A stretch of 64,000 nucleotides of DNA from Bradyrhizobium monzae (lineage in GTDB: Bacteria; Pseudomonadota; Alphaproteobacteria; Rhizobiales; Xanthobacteraceae): assembly GCF_021458635.1 (NCBI RefSeq), contig NZ_JAIRDQ010000007.1, positions 62,001-126,000 on the forward strand, given 5' to 3'. A model generated the notes under the pieces. The model had not been told where the DNA came from and made no database searches. It saw nothing but the letters and a program-made list of their open reading frames with translations. Both the position numbers and the translations under genes were made by a program. This document shows, one piece after another, positions 61,188 through 64,000 of the stretch (within the stretch, counting starts at the first letter, position 1; every line of letters begins with the position of its first letter).

Positions 61188-62657
61188 ATGGCATTCAGTT
61201 TCCAGGATATGGTCGAAGAGGCGCGCCTGTCGGCCCGGGCGCTGATCGACTATGGCGAGCACTTCTTCAACCCGACGGTGCGGCTGGGCGTCACCGGCCT
61301 GTCGCGGGCCGGTAAGACCGTATTCATCACCGCGCTGATCCACGGGCTGACGCGCGGCGGCCGGTTTCCGGTGTTCGAGGCCTATGCCTCGGGGCGGATC
61401 GCGCGGGCGCATCTGGCGCCGCAGCCGGACGACGCCGTGCCGCGCTTTTCCTATGAAAGTCATCTGCGCGCGCTGATCGAGGAGCGGCGCTGGCCGAGCT
61501 CGACCGTCGACATCAGCGAGCTGCGTCTCGTCATCGACTATCAGCGCCCGAACGGCGCCGATCGCACATTGACGCTCGACATCGTCGACTATCCCGGTGA
61601 ATGGCTGCTCGACCTGCCGCTGCTGCAGAAGAGTTTTGAGCAATGGTCGGCGGAAAGCTTGACGCTCTCGCGCGAGACGCCGCGCGCGCATCTTGCCGCG
61701 GACTGGCACGCGCATCTTGCAACGCTCAAGCCCGAAGCGCGCGAGGACGAGCAGGCCACGCTGACCGCCGCAAAGCTCTTCACCAGCTATCTGCGCGCCT
61801 GCCGCGACGAGCGGTTTGCGATGAGCCTGTTGCCGCCGGGCCGCTTCCTGATGCCCGGCAGTCTCGCCGACACGCCGGCACTGACCTTTGCGCCGCTCGA
61901 CGTGCCCGTCGGTGGCCAGGCACCCGAGGGATCGCTGTGGGCGATGATGGTGCGCCGCTACGAGGCCTACAAGGATGTGGTGGTGCGGCCGTTCTTCCGG
62001 GATCATTTCGCACGGCTCGATCGTCAGATCGTGCTCGCCGATGCGCTTTCCGCATTCAACTCCGGCCCCGAGGCACTGCACGATCTCGAAGCGGCACTTG
62101 CCGGCATTCTCGACTGCTTCAACATCGGCCGCAGCACGATCCTCTCCAGCCTGTTCAGGCCGCGCATCGACCGCATCCTGTTCGCGGCGACCAAGGCAGA
62201 TCATCTGCATCATTCCAGCCACGATCGGCTCGAGGCCGTGCTGCGCCGCGCGGTGACCCGGGCGCTCGCGCGTGCGGAAAATACCGGCGCGCAGATCGAT
62301 GTGGTGGCACTCGCCGCCGTCCGCGCCACCCGGGAAGCTCAGGTCACCCGTGGCCGCGACAAATTGCCCTCGATCCTGGGAACGCCCGCCGCAGGCGAAA
62401 GCGCCGGCGGCGAGTTCTTTGACGGCAACACGGAGGTCGCGACCTTTCCGGGCGATCTTCCTCTCGATCCCGAACCACTGTTCAACGGCACGGATGCGTT
62501 CCGCGGCCTCGCGACGGAAGCCGCCGAGACAAGCGATTTCCGCTTCCTGCGCTTCCGTCCGCCAAAGCTGGAACGCGAAGGGACAGAAGAACCCGCCCTG
62601 CCTCACATCCGCCTCGACCGTGCCTTGCAGTTCCTGATCGGAGACAAGCTCGCATGA
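61188..62657 (+). CDS. YcjX-family P-loop protein
   Basis: A 489-residue cytoplasmic protein. ATG at 61188 (MAFSFQDMVEEARLSARALI); TTG at 61158 is possible but adds non-family residues. The P-loop GVTGLSRAGKTVFITALIHG (about 34-53) is followed by LVIDYQRPNG, TLDIVDYPGEWLLDLPLLQK (a DxxG-like Walker B) and LFAATKADHLHHSSHDRLEA (TKAD guanine-specificity-like motif). These proteins are dynamin-like GTPase relatives of heat-shock and envelope stress regulons. It overlaps ycjF by four bases (ATGA). Confidence 0.94.
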   Translation: MAFSFQDMVEEARLSARALIDYGEHFFNPTVRLGVTGLSRAGKTVFITALIHGLTRGGRFPVFEAYASGRIARAHLAPQPDDAVPRFSYESHLRALIEERRWPSSTVDISELRLVIDYQRPNGADRTLTLDIVDYPGEWLLDLPLLQKSFEQWSAESLTLSRETPRAHLAADWHAHLATLKPEAREDEQATLTAAKLFTSYLRACRDERFAMSLLPPGRFLMPGSLADTPALTFAPLDVPVGGQAPEGSLWAMMVRRYEAYKDVVVRPFFRDHFARLDRQIVLADALSAFNSGPEALHDLEAALAGILDCFNIGRSTILSSLFRPRIDRILFAATKADHLHHSSHDRLEAVLRRAVTRALARAENTGAQIDVVALAAVRATREAQVTRGRDKLPSILGTPAAGESAGGEFFDGNTEVATFPGDLPLDPEPLFNGTDAFRGLATEAAETSDFRFLRFRPPKLEREGTEEPALPHIRLDRALQFLIGDKLA

Positions 62658-63682
62658 ACGACCGATCCCAGCCGCGGCGGCCGGCGACGTTCCGGCTGGA
62701 CGATCCCGGCGTCGTCGTCACCGAAGCCGACGAGACAAGCCGACTCGGTCGGGCCACGATTCAGATCACGCCGGAGCCCGATCCGGCGACATTGCCGGTG
62801 CCGATCGAAGCAGCGCTTCGGGCGCGGCGCGGTTTTCCCTGGGGTGCGCTGTTCTGGTCCGGCGTCGCCGGGTTGACGCTGCTCGGCACCGGGCTCGGCG
62901 TCGTCCGTCTGATCGAGGATCTGTTTGCGCGCAGCGAAAGCCTCGGCTTCGTCGGGCTTGCGCTCACCTTCGTCACCACGCTGGCGCTCGCGGTGGTGAT
63001 CGGACGCGAGGCATTCGGCCTCGCACGGCTTGCGACGATCGAGAAGCTGCATCAGCGGGCCGCCGAGGTGCTCGCCAGCGACGATCGCAAGGAGAGCCGC
63101 GCCATCGTGCAGGATCTGATTGCGATTGCGCACCAGAACCCGCAGCTTGCCCGCGCCCGCGCCACACTCGAAAGTCATTCCGGCGAGATCATCGACGGCG
63201 CCGACATGGTCCGGCTCGCCGAGCGCGAGTTGATGTCGCCGCTGGATGCGGAGGCGCGGCGGCTGGTGTCGTCGGCGGCGCAGCGGGTGTCGATCGTCAC
63301 GGCGGTGTCGCCGCGCGCGTTGTTCGACGTGCTGTTCGTGTTGGTGGCCTCGCTGCGCCTGATCCGCCAGCTCGCCCGCCTCTATGGCGGGCGGCCCGGC
63401 GCGCTCGGCATGATCCGCCTGCTCCGCCACGTCATCGCCCATCTCGCCATCACCGGCGGCCTCGCCGCCAGCGACAGCCTGGTGCAGCAGATGCTCGGAC
63501 ATGGGATCGCAGCAAAGCTGTCGCAACGGCTCGGCGAAGGCATGCTCAACGGGCTGTTGACCGCGCGGCTTGGCTTAGCTGCGATCGACGTTACAAGACC
63601 GCTGCCGTTTGCCGCGCTGCCGCCGCCGAAGCTGTCGGATTTGGCGACGGATTTGTTGCGAAGGAAAGAGGACGAGGAGTAG
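62654..63682 (+). CDS. YcjF/TIGR01620 (DUF697) membrane protein
   Basis: A 342-residue inner-membrane protein, partner of YcjX. ATG at 62654 in ATGA overlap. Two helices, WGALFWSGVAGLTLLGTGLG (about 72-92) and FVGLALTFVTTLALAVVIGR (about 104-124), follow a polar N-terminus. The DUF697 region SIVTAVSPRALFDVLFVLVA, ASLRLIRQLARLYGG and HVIAHLAITGGLAASDSLVQ then ends with RLGLAAIDVTRPLPF. Translational coupling supports a 1:1 complex. Confidence 0.94.
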   Translation: MNDRSQPRRPATFRLDDPGVVVTEADETSRLGRATIQITPEPDPATLPVPIEAALRARRGFPWGALFWSGVAGLTLLGTGLGVVRLIEDLFARSESLGFVGLALTFVTTLALAVVIGREAFGLARLATIEKLHQRAAEVLASDDRKESRAIVQDLIAIAHQNPQLARARATLESHSGEIIDGADMVRLAERELMSPLDAEARRLVSSAAQRVSIVTAVSPRALFDVLFVLVASLRLIRQLARLYGGRPGALGMIRLLRHVIAHLAITGGLAASDSLVQQMLGHGIAAKLSQRLGEGMLNGLLTARLGLAAIDVTRPLPFAALPPPKLSDLATDLLRRKEDEE

Positions 63683-63998
63683 CTCGGAGGGCCAGCACGC
63701 GCCACTGGAACAGCGGCGAATCCTTCGCTGGGGAGAGCTCCGGGGTCCAGCCGGTGAGCTTGTCGATCGTGTAGGTGTCGATCAGGACACCGCGCCAGCG
63801 GCGTTCGACCTGCCCCAATGGCGCGCGCGTCGCGGGGATCGACTCCCAGAGGGCCGAATGATCATCGGGCTGGCGACCGACATAGATCCCCGCCTGCCCC
63901 TTGATCCGGTCCATGCCGGGATCGCGGAAACCCTGGAAGCGACCGCGCTCGTTGATTTCGACCACGGGGACGCGGCCGCGGAACAGCCAGCGCATCAT
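63591..63998 (-). CDS. Hypothetical protein, possibly partial at the window edge
   Basis: Two tandem ATG codons at the last bases of the window begin MMRWLFRGRVPVVEINERGR, followed by GQAGIYVGRQPDDHSALWES and LIDTYTIDKLTGWTPELSPA. The frame stays open to 63591, so its last 92 bases run antisense into the ycjF end. The ordered part (to about 63700) looks protein-like; the tail may not be. The true start may lie beyond the window. I recognise no family. Confidence 0.35.
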   Translation of the reverse strand: MMRWLFRGRVPVVEINERGRFQGFRDPGMDRIKGQAGIYVGRQPDDHSALWESIPATRAPLGQVERRWRGVLIDTYTIDKLTGWTPELSPAKDSPLFQWRVLALRATPRPLSFATNPSPNPTASAAAARQTAAVL

Positions 63999-64000
63999 GG

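Overview
The window looks like a chromosomal segment of a Bradyrhizobium-type alphaproteobacterium. The evidence is a high GC content, a CIRCE-controlled groESL pair, lone TctC/ABC-type binding proteins, paired acyl-CoA and benzoylformate-type catabolic genes, YcjX/YcjF neighbours, and the familiar GTCATTGCGAG...CTCGCAATGAC palindromes between genes. No rRNA gene and no complete tRNA gene is present. The species assignment is inference from gene style, not from a search.

Positions 1 to about 25,000 are accessory in character. They begin with the 3' part of a CheB-CheR-PAS-HWE sensor kinase. Then come groEL/groES behind a CIRCE operator, a PilZ protein, a truncated IS91-family transposase, an IS110 fragment, and a long run of very small proteins (29 to 123 aa). 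Several of these small genes carry one visible lesion (frameshift or stop). Embedded in this stretch are two transglutaminase-fold proteins and a compact three-gene sugar module: class I mannose-6-phosphate isomerase, a GT4 glycosyltransferase fused to a helical C-terminal domain, and a GH130 mannoside phosphorylase. The region ends with a tyrosine recombinase, a small HTH protein with a coupled 46-aa leader gene, and a 3' tRNA fragment at 24986..25020. That fragment looks like an attachment site and so an island edge.

From 25 to 35 kb there is a double beta-barrel outer-membrane protein with a poly-proline linker, a DUF6065-like protein, a GreA-type factor, an animal-type haem peroxidase, a lone ABC binding protein and a small protein with a PD-(D/E)XK-like motif. 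From 35 kb onward the DNA reads as ordinary chromosome: a TPP enzyme, an L,D-transpeptidase, a DUF2927 protein, a threonine-synthase-like enzyme, a winged-helix/TPR regulator and a sigma-70-like factor.

At 43 to 46.4 kb lies a URC-type uracil catabolism cluster: a GTP cyclohydrolase II-like URC1, a DUF1688 URC4, and a uracil phosphoribosyltransferase. It is followed by M48 peptidase/YjgN, two paralogous cytochromes P450, and a LysR-divergent operon (acyl-CoA dehydrogenase, family III CoA-transferase, MaoC-type hydratase) that suggests dicarboxylyl-CoA metabolism. A benzoylformate decarboxylase, a MarR/SDR divergent pair with a perfect 25-bp palindrome, a second SDR, a haemolysin-III membrane protein and the ycjX/ycjF pair complete the window.
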